Source: Bacillota bacterium (GTDB taxonomy: Bacteria > Bacillota > Clostridia > Acetivibrionales > DTU013). Taken from it: 28,068 bases of DNA. Location: NCBI GenBank assembly GCA_023412665.1, contig JAEZCA010000056.1, positions 1 to 28,068 of the forward strand, read 5' to 3'. Below are positions 14,931 to 22,114 of this stretch, in pieces; within the stretch, counting starts at the first letter, position 1, and each line of letters starts with the position of its first letter. The notes under the pieces are model-generated. The model was not told where the DNA came from and did no database searches. It saw only the letters and a list, made by a program, of their open reading frames with translations. The position numbers were made by a program, and so were the translations under genes.

Positions 14931-15557
14931 ATGGCAAGATATACAGATTCATCTTGCAGACTTTGCCGCAGAGAAGGCGAAAAGCTTTTTCTGAAGGGTG
15001 AAAGGTGCTATACCAACAAATGCTCTGTCAGCAAAAGGGCATATGCTCCAGGACAGCATGGACAGCAGAAAAAGAAAGTGTCAGAGTATGGTATGCAGCT
15101 GCGTGAAAAGCAAAAGGCAAGAAGATTTTACGGAATACTTGAAAGCCAGTTCAGAAGCTATTTTGATATGGCTGTTAAGAAAAAAGGCATTACCGGTGAA
15201 AACCTCCTGCAGATACTTGAGAGCAGGATAGATAACGTTGTATACAGGCTCGGACTTGCAACCTCCAGACCGGAAGCAAGGCAGCTTGTCAGACACGGAC
15301 ATTTTTCACTGAATGGTAAAAAGGTCAACATACCTTCCATACTTTTGGTTCCCGGCGATGTTATAGCAGTACGTGAAAAGTTCAGGGGAACTGAAAAGAT
15401 GAAGTCCATCACTGATATAGCGGGCGGCAAGGTGGTCCCGAAATGGCTTGAATTTGACGCTGAAAATCTGACCGGCAAGGTAGTTACCGCACCGGCAAGG
15501 GAAGAGATAGATCTTCCGATCAGGGAGCATCTCATCGTCGAATTGTACTCCAAATAA
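14931..15557 (+). CDS. rpsD: 30S ribosomal protein S4, zinc-binding type
   Basis: Primary 16S rRNA-binding protein that nucleates 30S assembly and affects fidelity. The 208-residue product has four cysteines near the start (CRLC at 9-12 and CYTNKC at 26-31), the zinc-binding C+ form. An S4 domain follows near residues 95-160 (RLGLATSRPEARQLVRHGHF). The gene lies in the alpha operon, as in Clostridia, and not alone as in B. subtilis. RBS GGAGGTG precedes the ATG. S4 is the likely autoregulator of this cluster by analogy. Confidence 0.98.
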   Translation: MARYTDSSCRLCRREGEKLFLKGERCYTNKCSVSKRAYAPGQHGQQKKKVSEYGMQLREKQKARRFYGILESQFRSYFDMAVKKKGITGENLLQILESRIDNVVYRLGLATSRPEARQLVRHGHFSLNGKKVNIPSILLVPGDVIAVREKFRGTEKMKSITDIAGGKVVPKWLEFDAENLTGKVVTAPAREEIDLPIREHLIVELYSK

Positions 15558-15649
15558 TATGTTGGTACTTTTGTTATTTATACCTTACAAGCGTGTATCA
15601 GACTTATGGTCCGGTACCGATCAGACGGAAATAACCAGTTAACAGGATT

Positions 15650-15679
15650 CCGGAGCCGGGCGGAAAACCGCCGCTCCGG
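15650..15679 (+). promoter_or_regulatory. GC-rich hairpin in the rpsD-rpoA gap
   Basis: CCGGAGC (15650-15656) pairs perfectly with GCTCCGG (15673-15679), and inside it GGCGG pairs with CCGCC around AAAA, with two bulged bases. No T-run follows. The 255-base gap from 15558 to 15812 contains no gene; a TATAAT at about 15709-15714 has no good -35. The hairpin could be a processing site or a partial terminator that sets rpoA-rplQ levels relative to the ribosomal genes. Confidence 0.5.
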
Positions 15680-15812
15680 GACTGATGAAGCAACTGACTA
15701 TTCCAGTATAATTAGCATCAGGGTATTAAGGATAGAGTACTGAATATGATTTAAGGATTGCGAATCAGTTGCCCTCATATAAACAAAATTGCAAGTTAAG
15801 GGAGGGTTTTTG

Positions 15813-16760
15813 TTGATCGAGATAGAAAAACCAAAAATAGAATGCGTAGAGTCCACTGAGGATAATACCTTCGGAAAGTTTGTAGTAGAGCCATTGGAGA
15901 GAGGATACGGCATAACACTGGGGAATTCCCTCAGGAGGATATTGCTGTCATCCTTGCCGGGAGTCGCAGTGACATCGATAAAGATAGACGGTGTTCTGCA
16001 TGAGTTTTCAACTGTCCCCGGAGTCATTGAGGATGTGACAGAGATCATACTCAATGTCAAGAATATTTCAATGAAGCTCTTCAGCGACGGACCCAAGATC
16101 GTCTATATAGACGCGGACGGGGAAGGTCCTGTTACAGCCGGAGATATCAAGGCTGACTCTGATGTGGAGATTCTGAATCCGGATCTTCATATATGCACAC
16201 TCAATGGTGAGAGCAGATTTTACATGGAATTGGTGCTCAATAAGAACAGAGGATACATACCGGCGGAAAAGAACAAGCAGGCAGGACAGCCGATAGGCAT
16301 AATACCTGTTGATTCCATATATACGCCTGTCAGAAAGGTCAACTACACTGTAGAGAATACACGTGTAGGTCAAATCACCGATTATGACAAGCTCACGCTG
16401 GAGGTCTGGACAAACGGAAGCATCAAACCTGATGAAGCCATCAGTCTGGGCGCAAAGATAATGAGTGAGCATCTGAATCTGTTCATAGACCTTTCCGACC
16501 ATGCAAAGCATACTGAGATCATGGTTGAAAAGGAAGAGACCATGAAGGAAAAGGTACTCGAGATGACTATCGAGGAACTTGATCTTTCAGTAAGGTCATA
16601 TAACTGCTTGAAGAGAGCCGGTATCAATACTGTTGAGGATCTGACCAACAAGACGGAAGAAGACATGATGAAGGTTCGGAACCTCGGAAGAAAATCACTC
16701 GAAGAAGTGCTCCAGAAGCTCAATGCTTTGGGCCTGTCACTTGCTCCGAGCGAGGAATGA
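15813..16760 (+). CDS. rpoA: DNA-directed RNA polymerase subunit alpha
   Basis: Assembles as a dimer to nucleate RNA polymerase; its C-terminal domain contacts UP elements and activators. The 315-residue product starts MIEIEKPKIECVESTEDNTF and has the dimerisation motif ERGYGITLGNSLRRILLSSL. The CTD has the helix-hairpin-helix LDLSVRSYNCLKRAGINTVE and the KVRNLGRKSLEEV block. I start at TTG 15813, because GGGAGGG (15800-15806) fits it and the family begins MIEIEKPKIE. A TTG three bases upstream and another at 15789 are less likely. Confidence 0.97.
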   Translation: MIEIEKPKIECVESTEDNTFGKFVVEPLERGYGITLGNSLRRILLSSLPGVAVTSIKIDGVLHEFSTVPGVIEDVTEIILNVKNISMKLFSDGPKIVYIDADGEGPVTAGDIKADSDVEILNPDLHICTLNGESRFYMELVLNKNRGYIPAEKNKQAGQPIGIIPVDSIYTPVRKVNYTVENTRVGQITDYDKLTLEVWTNGSIKPDEAISLGAKIMSEHLNLFIDLSDHAKHTEIMVEKEETMKEKVLEMTIEELDLSVRSYNCLKRAGINTVEDLTNKTEEDMMKVRNLGRKSLEEVLQKLNALGLSLAPSEE

Positions 16761-16787
16761 AAAAGGAGTTAGGGAGGTAAGAGGGTA

Positions 16788-17318
16788 ATGCCTACACAGA
16801 GAAAGCTGGGACGTGCTACCGATCAGAGAAGGCCAATACTGAAGAATCTCGTTACTGCTTTGCTCAACAACGGCAAGGTAGAGACTACTGAAGCCAGAGC
16901 AAAGGAAGTTCAGGCTATTGCTGAAAAATTGATCGCTATGGCTATAAAAGAAGACGGCAATTTTACATCAAAACAGATAAAGGTCAGCGCTGCAAAGCTT
17001 GACAGCAAGGGCAGAAAAATGACCAAGACTGCAACTTCCAAGAACGGCAGAAAATATGAGGTCATTGACAGGGAAGAGAAAACCGAAATGGTCACAGTTG
17101 ATAATCCTTCAAGGCTCAATGCCAGGAGAAGGGCTATGAACTGGATATACAGGGTCAAGGATGAAAAGGGCAACTATATAAACGTAGTTGACAAGCTCTT
17201 TGATGAAATCGGACCAAAATTCAAGGGCATTAGCGGCGGCTACACCAGGATCTACAAGCTTGGACCCAGGAGAGGCGATGCAGCTGAGGCTGTAATACTT
17301 GAATTGACCAAGCAATAA
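16788..17318 (+). CDS. rplQ: 50S ribosomal protein L17 with internal insertion
   Basis: Large-subunit protein near the tunnel exit. It starts MPTQRKLGRATDQRRPILKN with ALLNNGKVETTEARAKEVQ, and ends with GGYTRIYKLGPRRGDAAEAV, both diagnostic. At 176 residues it is about 55 longer than the E. coli or B. subtilis protein. The extra part is a lysine-rich insert, roughly residues 60-110, between the two conserved halves. Longer L17 proteins occur in other Clostridia. The RBS is GGGAGG upstream of the ATG. Last gene of the ribosomal run. Confidence 0.96.
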   Translation: MPTQRKLGRATDQRRPILKNLVTALLNNGKVETTEARAKEVQAIAEKLIAMAIKEDGNFTSKQIKVSAAKLDSKGRKMTKTATSKNGRKYEVIDREEKTEMVTVDNPSRLNARRRAMNWIYRVKDEKGNYINVVDKLFDEIGPKFKGISGGYTRIYKLGPRRGDAAEAVILELTKQ

Positions 17319-17338
17319 GCTGATAATGATCAAAAAAA

Positions 17339-17378
17339 GCCAGGGATTTGCCGTTAAGGCCGATCCCTGATTTTATTT
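17339..17378 (+). terminator. Rho-independent terminator after rplQ
   Basis: CAGGGAT (17341-17347) pairs with ATCCCTG (17363-17369), with an inner GCC/GGC pairing. It is followed by ATTTTATTT (17370-17378) and preceded by an A-run, so it may work in both directions. It closes the ribosomal superoperon 20 bases after the rplQ stop. Confidence 0.85.
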
Positions 17379-17410
17379 GGGAAGGCGTACAAGGAAACGA
17401 GGTTGTAAGG

Positions 17411-18268
17411 TTGTCACCAAATAAGAATATTATTGAAATCGGCAACGCCAGTTATGTATACAGATCAAATAGTGAAGACAGACCTGATGTACAGGCACTG
17501 AAGGATATAAGCCTAAGTGTCAGACAGGGTGAGTTTCTTGCAGTGCTGGGCAGAAACGGGTCGGGAAAATCCACCCTTGCAAAGCTTATGAATGCGCTGA
17601 TATTGCCTTCGGAAGGGACTGTTATTGTTGACGGCTTTGATACGACGGATGAGAAACTGTTATGGAACATCAGAAGCTCGACAGGTATGGTATTCCAGAA
17701 CCCCGACAATCAGATCGTCGGAACCGTAGTTGAGGAGGACGTGGCATTCGGACCTGAAAACCTCGGCGTACCGCCGGAGGAGATCAGGACCAGAGTGGAT
17801 GATGCTCTGGAGATGATCGGTATGACTGATTTTAAGAAGCATGCGCCTCACCAGCTGTCAGGCGGTCAGAAGCAAAGAGTCGCTATAGCGGGTATTCTGG
17901 CTATGAAGCCCAAATGCATAGTTCTTGATGAAGCTACCGCGATGCTGGACCCCATCGGCAGGAAGGAAGTCATGCGCATCCTGAGGAAGCTGAATACAGA
18001 AGAGGGTATTACAATAGTTCATATAACACACCATATGGATGAGGCCGGCAAGGCCGACAGGATACTTGTGGTCGACAACGGCAGTGAAATAATGCTGGGT
18101 ACGCCGGGAGAGGTTTTCAAGGATGTACGAAAGATAAAAAGCCTTGGACTGGATGTGCCGCAGGTCACAGAATTGATGTACGAGCTGAATAAATCCGGAT
18201 TCGACTTTCCCACCGATATACTTACCGTTGAGGAAGCTATAAAGTTTCTGGAGGATTCAATAAAATAA
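17411..18268 (+). CDS. ecfA1: ECF transporter ATPase EcfA1
   Basis: One of the two ATPases of an energy-coupling-factor vitamin/metal transporter; forms a membrane module with EcfA2 and EcfT that serves several S components. Walker A GRNGSGKSTLAK, Q-loop FQNPDNQIVG, signature LSGGQKQRVAIAG, Walker B CIVLDEATAMLDP and the switch His in ITHHMDEA are all intact in 285 residues. I start at TTG 17411, after GAGGT (17399-17403). An earlier in-frame start at 17348 would lie inside the terminator. The gene is separated from ecfA2 by a 2.1-kb insertion. Confidence 0.93.
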   Translation: MSPNKNIIEIGNASYVYRSNSEDRPDVQALKDISLSVRQGEFLAVLGRNGSGKSTLAKLMNALILPSEGTVIVDGFDTTDEKLLWNIRSSTGMVFQNPDNQIVGTVVEEDVAFGPENLGVPPEEIRTRVDDALEMIGMTDFKKHAPHQLSGGQKQRVAIAGILAMKPKCIVLDEATAMLDPIGRKEVMRILRKLNTEEGITIVHITHHMDEAGKADRILVVDNGSEIMLGTPGEVFKDVRKIKSLGLDVPQVTELMYELNKSGFDFPTDILTVEEAIKFLEDSIK

Positions 18269-18334
18269 GGTACAACACTGTTTCACAGGTGTGTCGTAGT
18301 TTATGGAAGACCTTTATTCAAAGCTGGTCTGCGT

Positions 18335-18937
18335 TCAGCGGCGGACGGATCTATACACTCTTATACCGCCGCTCTTCTCCACATCCTGGACATTGGAGAA
18401 CCGATCCTCCATCATTTTTTTCAAGGTTGAACCGCCCTTGTTGTGGTATGCCACTATCCAAAGGGAGCCACTGGGGTTCAAATAGTCATATGACTGTTCT
18501 ATCAATGCCGAAAGCAGTTTTTTACCTGCTGCAAAAGGTGGATTTGTTACTATATCATCAAAGGTTACCGTCTCAAATGCCGAAAACAGATCACTTTTAA
18601 CTGCCTTTATTTCCAGGCGGTTGTTCCTTGCATTCAGCATGGCATATTCGACAGCTCTTTCATTTATATCTGAAAGACAAACTGTCTGATCACAGTACAG
18701 TGCTTTTATAAACAGACCGATAGCGCCATAGCCGCAGCCAAGATCGAGCACTGTCTTTCCTGAGGGCTTGAAGGTTCTGATCAATAATTCAGAGACCTTA
18801 TCCACCTTATTCTCAAAGGAGAAAACACCGCTTACCGAGGTGAGGGACAGTTCTGTATTATTTATTTTTTGTGTAAAGCTTTGCTCCCTTATTTCCGAGG
18901 TAGGATGCTCTGTATAGTAATGTTCATTTTCAGCCAT
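18335..18937 (-). CDS. Class I SAM methyltransferase, RsmC/YbxB-like
   Basis: Probable rRNA guanine-N2 methyltransferase of the RsmC type. The 200-residue product has the SAM-binding motif VLDLGCGYGAIGLFI near residues 64-78, an acidic residue after beta-2 (LSDINERAVEYA), and the catalytic NPPF motif (DIVTNPPFAAG) near residue 131. It is read on the minus strand, against the ECF genes. The ATG at 18937 has GGAAGGAA upstream. E. coli RsmC is longer, with an N-terminal pseudo-domain; this single-domain form is the one common in Firmicutes. The exact rRNA target is inferred. Confidence 0.88.
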   Translation of the reverse strand: MAENEHYYTEHPTSEIREQSFTQKINNTELSLTSVSGVFSFENKVDKVSELLIRTFKPSGKTVLDLGCGYGAIGLFIKALYCDQTVCLSDINERAVEYAMLNARNNRLEIKAVKSDLFSAFETVTFDDIVTNPPFAAGKKLLSALIEQSYDYLNPSGSLWIVAYHNKGGSTLKKMMEDRFSNVQDVEKSGGIRVYRSVRR

Positions 18938-18980
18938 GTTGATTCCTTCCGCTTCATTATCTATGTATAGATTTGCCCAT

Positions 18981-19009
18981 ATTGTACCACTTTATCGGGG
19001 AAATGTGTA
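18981..19009 (-). promoter_or_regulatory. Possible promoter for the methyltransferase
   Basis: Read on the minus strand, TACAAT (complement of 18981-18986) is a good -10. TACACA lies 17 bases upstream as a moderate -35 with four of six consensus bases. It would start transcription about 40 bases before the methyltransferase ATG. Confidence 0.4.
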
Positions 19010-19067
19010 GTGACACAGTCCTCTACAGGGAGCATTTCGGAATGGTGACAATTTATTGATTTTACTA

Positions 19068-19096
19068 TTGATTTGTGACAAAATACGACTTATTCT
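19068..19096 (+). promoter_or_regulatory. Possible promoter for the permease gene
   Basis: TTGATT (19068-19073) and TATTCT (19091-19096) are separated by 17 bases, with the expected start near 19103, about 28 bases before the permease ATG. The gap to the divergent methyltransferase also contains an imperfect hairpin (19000-19038). Confidence 0.5.
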
Positions 19097-19130
19097 ATTA
19101 GTAAATTGTTTGCAGTATTGTGAGGTTACG

Positions 19131-20276
19131 ATGGGAGTTTTACGGATACCTGCTCCGGCAGGCATGATAAAGACAACGGTGAATATTTTTAAAAAGGATG
19201 TCGTGTTCACAGCTTCGCTTGTGCTGGCTGTATCAAGCTGTTTTGCAGCTGTACCGAAGCTGGACTATATAGATTTCAGGGTGCTGGCATGTCTGTTCAA
19301 TATAATGGTCGTTGTGAAAGCATTTGAAGAGCTGCATCTTCTGGATAAGCTGTCTGTCGGGATATTAAACCGCTGCAGTAATAGCCGTCGTGTTTCGTTG
19401 GTACTTATACTTATGAGCTTTTTCCTGTCGATGGTATTTACCAATGATGTTGCCCTGCTCACACTTGTACCGCTGGCGCTGCTGATAGGGAAAAAATCCG
19501 GGATCGATATGACTCAGACAGTTATATTTCAGACTCTTGCTGCCAATATAGGCAGCAGTCTCACACCCATGGGAAATCCTCAGAACCTCTTTATATACTC
19601 ATATTATAATCTTAGTATATTGCAGTTTTTCAGGATTGTAGGAATATTTGCAGTGCTTGGTCTTATATGGCTTTTATTATTTAATCACAGGTCTCCTGAC
19701 GTAAAACTCCAGGTTTCATTGGAGCAGGTTGAGCTGGGAGATAAGAGGACTGCCATAATATGGGGCGTTGTATTTATTGTCATCATTCTCTCGGTCTTTA
19801 AGGTAATCCATTATGGAATAGCTTTTGGAGCGGTTATTCTATGTGCGGCTCTAATAAACAGGAAGCTGTTGCTTAAAGCCGACTACAGATTGCTTCTGAC
19901 CTTTGTCTGTTTCTTTATTTTCATTGGCAATTTGTCAAATATTCAGGCTGTCCGTGAGTTCATGAAGGGTCTGGTCAACAGCAGTGCAGCTACTTACTTT
20001 GGTTCGATCCTTCTAAGCCAGGTCATTAGTAATGTTCCGTGCGCGATACTTTTGTCCGGTTTTACCTCCTGCTGGAAGGAATTGCTGCTTGGTGTAAACA
20101 TAGGCGGCATGGGGACAATAGTTGCATCTCTGGCAAGCGTTATATCATATAAATTTTATAGCAGTGAAAATCCACAAAAGGCGGGTAAATATATAGCAAG
20201 GTTCACGCTATATAATGTATTCGGTTTGGTGGTGTTTACAGGCCTGAATTACCTGATGCTTCGATTTGTTCTGTGA
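19131..20276 (+). CDS. SLC13/ArsB-type anion permease
   Basis: Polytopic inner-membrane transporter of the ion transporter superfamily (CitM/ArsB/NhaD-like). The 381-residue product has about ten hydrophobic segments and two family hairpin signatures: MVFTNDVALLTLVPLALLIG with LAANIGSSLTPMGNPQNLFI in the first half, and LLSQVISNVPCAILLSGFT in the second. The substrate (dicarboxylate, arsenite, other anion or Na+/H+) cannot be read from sequence. I start at ATG 19131, with GAGGT upstream; an ORF extension to 19056 crosses the promoter. It is inserted between ecfA1 and ecfA2. Confidence 0.82.
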   Translation: MGVLRIPAPAGMIKTTVNIFKKDVVFTASLVLAVSSCFAAVPKLDYIDFRVLACLFNIMVVVKAFEELHLLDKLSVGILNRCSNSRRVSLVLILMSFFLSMVFTNDVALLTLVPLALLIGKKSGIDMTQTVIFQTLAANIGSSLTPMGNPQNLFIYSYYNLSILQFFRIVGIFAVLGLIWLLLFNHRSPDVKLQVSLEQVELGDKRTAIIWGVVFIVIILSVFKVIHYGIAFGAVILCAALINRKLLLKADYRLLLTFVCFFIFIGNLSNIQAVREFMKGLVNSSAATYFGSILLSQVISNVPCAILLSGFTSCWKELLLGVNIGGMGTIVASLASVISYKFYSSENPQKAGKYIARFTLYNVFGLVVFTGLNYLMLRFVL

Positions 20277-20291
20277 ACTGCCTGCCTGGAG

Positions 20292-20330
20292 AGAACTGTC
20301 CCTTCTGACACCTACCGACAGAACTGTCCC
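20292..20330. repeat. Short direct repeat AGAACTGTCCC (REP-like remnant)
   Basis: AGAACTGTCCC occurs at 20292-20302 and again at 20320-20330, 28 bases apart, just after the permease stop. The second copy forms a small palindrome, GACAG-AA-CTGTC (20317-20328). The TGTCCC motif recalls the ends of the elements at 7270-7387 and 24364-24445. It is not a convincing terminator. Confidence 0.45.
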
Positions 20331-20340
20331 CATAAAATGC

Positions 20341-20368
20341 TTGCAGTTATTTTTATTACCATTATAAT
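20341..20368 (+). promoter_or_regulatory. Promoter upstream of ecfA2
   Basis: TTGCAG (20341-20346) and a perfect TATAAT (20363-20368) are separated by 16 bases, about 58 bases before the ecfA2 ATG. It would allow ecfA2-ecfT-hexokinase-truA to be transcribed independently of ecfA1, from which they are physically split. Confidence 0.6.
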
Positions 20369-20425
20369 AATAAACATTAGGGATAATAAATAAGGAAAGC
20401 CGGAGAAGGGTTTTAGGAGTTTTTA

Positions 20426-21277
20426 ATGTCTATAAGAGCAGAAAATCTATCATATATATACATGCAGGGAACGCCATTTGAAAAAGCGGCTCTTGAGAAC
20501 ATAAATCTTGAGATAGGCGATGGTGAATTTGTCGGCATTATCGGACACACAGGTTCAGGAAAGTCAACGCTTATACAGCATTTCAACGGCCTTCTGAAGC
20601 CTACGTCCGGGCGGGTCCTTATCAACGGCATCGATACGACGGGAAAAGGCCTCAAGGAGCTGCGACGCCATGTGGGCATCGTGTTTCAGTACCCTGAGCA
20701 TCAGCTCTTTGAAGAGACGGTTTACAAGGACATAGCCTTCGGACTTCGAAAGCAGAATCTTCCCGAGGAGGAAGTTAAAAAGGAAATATACAGGGTCACC
20801 GAAGCAGTCGGACTCAGCAGTGAAATACTGGAGAAATCGCCGTTTGAGCTGTCGGGAGGCCAGAAGAGAAGAGTTGCCATAGCAGGAGTGCTGGCCATGA
20901 AGCCCTCAATACTGATACTGGATGAACCGACAGCCGGACTCGATCCTAAGGGACGTGACGAAGTATTCGGATTCATAACGAATATCCATGAAAAAATGGG
21001 TATGACTGTGATACTTGTATCTCACAGCATGGAGGATATAGCAAGGCTTGTTGACAGGGTCATCGTCATGAACTGCGGACATCTGGAAATGGACGGCCGT
21101 ATGGAAGAAGTGTTCTCCGACATCGAAAGACTTGAGAGTATAGGTCTGTCAGCTCCACAGGTGGCTTATCTGATGAAAAGACTGAAAGCGCTGTTCCCGG
21201 AGATAAATGATAAAGCATACACAGTGGCCGCTGCCAGGGATGAACTGCTGAAGCACCTGAATGAGAGGGGTGCATAG
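20426..21277 (+). CDS. ecfA2: ECF transporter ATPase EcfA2
   Basis: Second ATPase of the energy-coupling factor module. In 283 residues it has Walker A GHTGSGKSTLIQ, Q-loop FQYPEHQLFEETVYKDIAFG, signature LSGGQKRRVAIAG, Walker B ILILDEPTAGLDP and switch His in VSHSMEDIA. The FQYPEHQLF form and the C-terminal SAPQVAYLMKRLK segment are typical of EcfA2. RBS TAGGAG precedes the ATG at 20426. The stop is three bases before ecfT, so the two are in one operon. Confidence 0.94.
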   Translation: MSIRAENLSYIYMQGTPFEKAALENINLEIGDGEFVGIIGHTGSGKSTLIQHFNGLLKPTSGRVLINGIDTTGKGLKELRRHVGIVFQYPEHQLFEETVYKDIAFGLRKQNLPEEEVKKEIYRVTEAVGLSSEILEKSPFELSGGQKRRVAIAGVLAMKPSILILDEPTAGLDPKGRDEVFGFITNIHEKMGMTVILVSHSMEDIARLVDRVIVMNCGHLEMDGRMEEVFSDIERLESIGLSAPQVAYLMKRLKALFPEINDKAYTVAAARDELLKHLNERGA

Positions 21278-21280
21278 GAT

Positions 21281-22084
21281 ATGATAAACACCAGCATAAC
21301 GATCGGACAGTATATTCCCGGTGAATCTGTCATACATAGAGCGGATCCAAGGACAAAGATAATTTTATCAATAGTATTCATGGTTGTGATATTCATGATC
21401 AACTCCTTCTGGACATTTGCAGCTATGACGCTTTTCACGCTTATTACTGTGATTATTTCAGGCGTTCCATTGAAATATACGCTTAGGGGATTGAAGCCTC
21501 TGTTGTTTATAATTATTTTCACAGCCGTCATCAATATATTTACAACAGGCGGTACGCCGATATCGCAGACATTTCCATTCAAATACATCACCTATGAGGG
21601 CATTGTCCTGGCGCTAAAGCTTGCTGTTCGGCTGGCTCTGATTATTATAAGCGGCTCACTGCTTACATTTACAACTACGCCTATCCTGTTGACGGACGGT
21701 ATTGAAAAGCTGCTGTCTCCATTTAAAAGAATAGGCCTGCCGGCACATGAGCTGGCAATGATGATGTCGATAGCGCTCAGGTTCATTCCAACGCTGCTGG
21801 AGGAAACAGACAAGATAATGAAGGCTCAGGCAGCCAGGGGTGCGGATTTCGATACGGGAAACCTGATCCAGCGCGCAAAAAGCTTTGTGCCTGTACTGGT
21901 GCCGCTATTCGTAAGCGCCTTCAGACGTGCGGATGAGCTGGCAACGGCAATGGAAGCCAGATGCTACAGAGGAGGGACGGGGAGGACAAGGCTGCGGCAG
22001 CTGGAGTTTACTCAGGCCGATACAATGATAATGGCAGTAACCGGTTTGTTTTTCACAGGTTTGCTGCTGCTGGAGTTTCTTTAA
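21281..22084 (+). CDS. ecfT: ECF transporter transmembrane protein EcfT
   Basis: Membrane scaffold of the ECF transporter, coupling ATP hydrolysis by EcfA1/A2 to the S component. The 267-residue product starts with the family pattern ITIGQYIPGESVIHRADPRT and has four to six hydrophobic helices. The two cytoplasmic coupling-helix motifs are visible: KAQAARGADFDTG near residue 185 and TAMEARCYRGGTGRTR near residue 225. No S component is encoded nearby, so this is probably a shared group II module. Confidence 0.95.
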   Translation: MINTSITIGQYIPGESVIHRADPRTKIILSIVFMVVIFMINSFWTFAAMTLFTLITVIISGVPLKYTLRGLKPLLFIIIFTAVINIFTTGGTPISQTFPFKYITYEGIVLALKLAVRLALIIISGSLLTFTTTPILLTDGIEKLLSPFKRIGLPAHELAMMMSIALRFIPTLLEETDKIMKAQAARGADFDTGNLIQRAKSFVPVLVPLFVSAFRRADELATAMEARCYRGGTGRTRLRQLEFTQADTMIMAVTGLFFTGLLLLEFL

Positions 22085-22114
22085 TTAATTTTTTTATCTG
22101 GTTGGAGGTATAAC

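Noticed and set aside
18269..18334. Terminator between ecfA1 and the methyltransferase
   Set aside because: The only inverted pairing (around ACACTG/CAGGTGT) is short and mismatched, and there is no T-run on either strand next to it.
18289..18600. 103-codon plus-strand open frame opposite the methyltransferase
   Set aside because: It is the reverse of the well-supported methyltransferase gene and has no RBS or homology that I can see.
20369..20425. Riboswitch before ecfA2
   Set aside because: ECF genes are often under vitamin riboswitches, but the leader here is only about 50 bases after the promoter and shows no known aptamer pattern.
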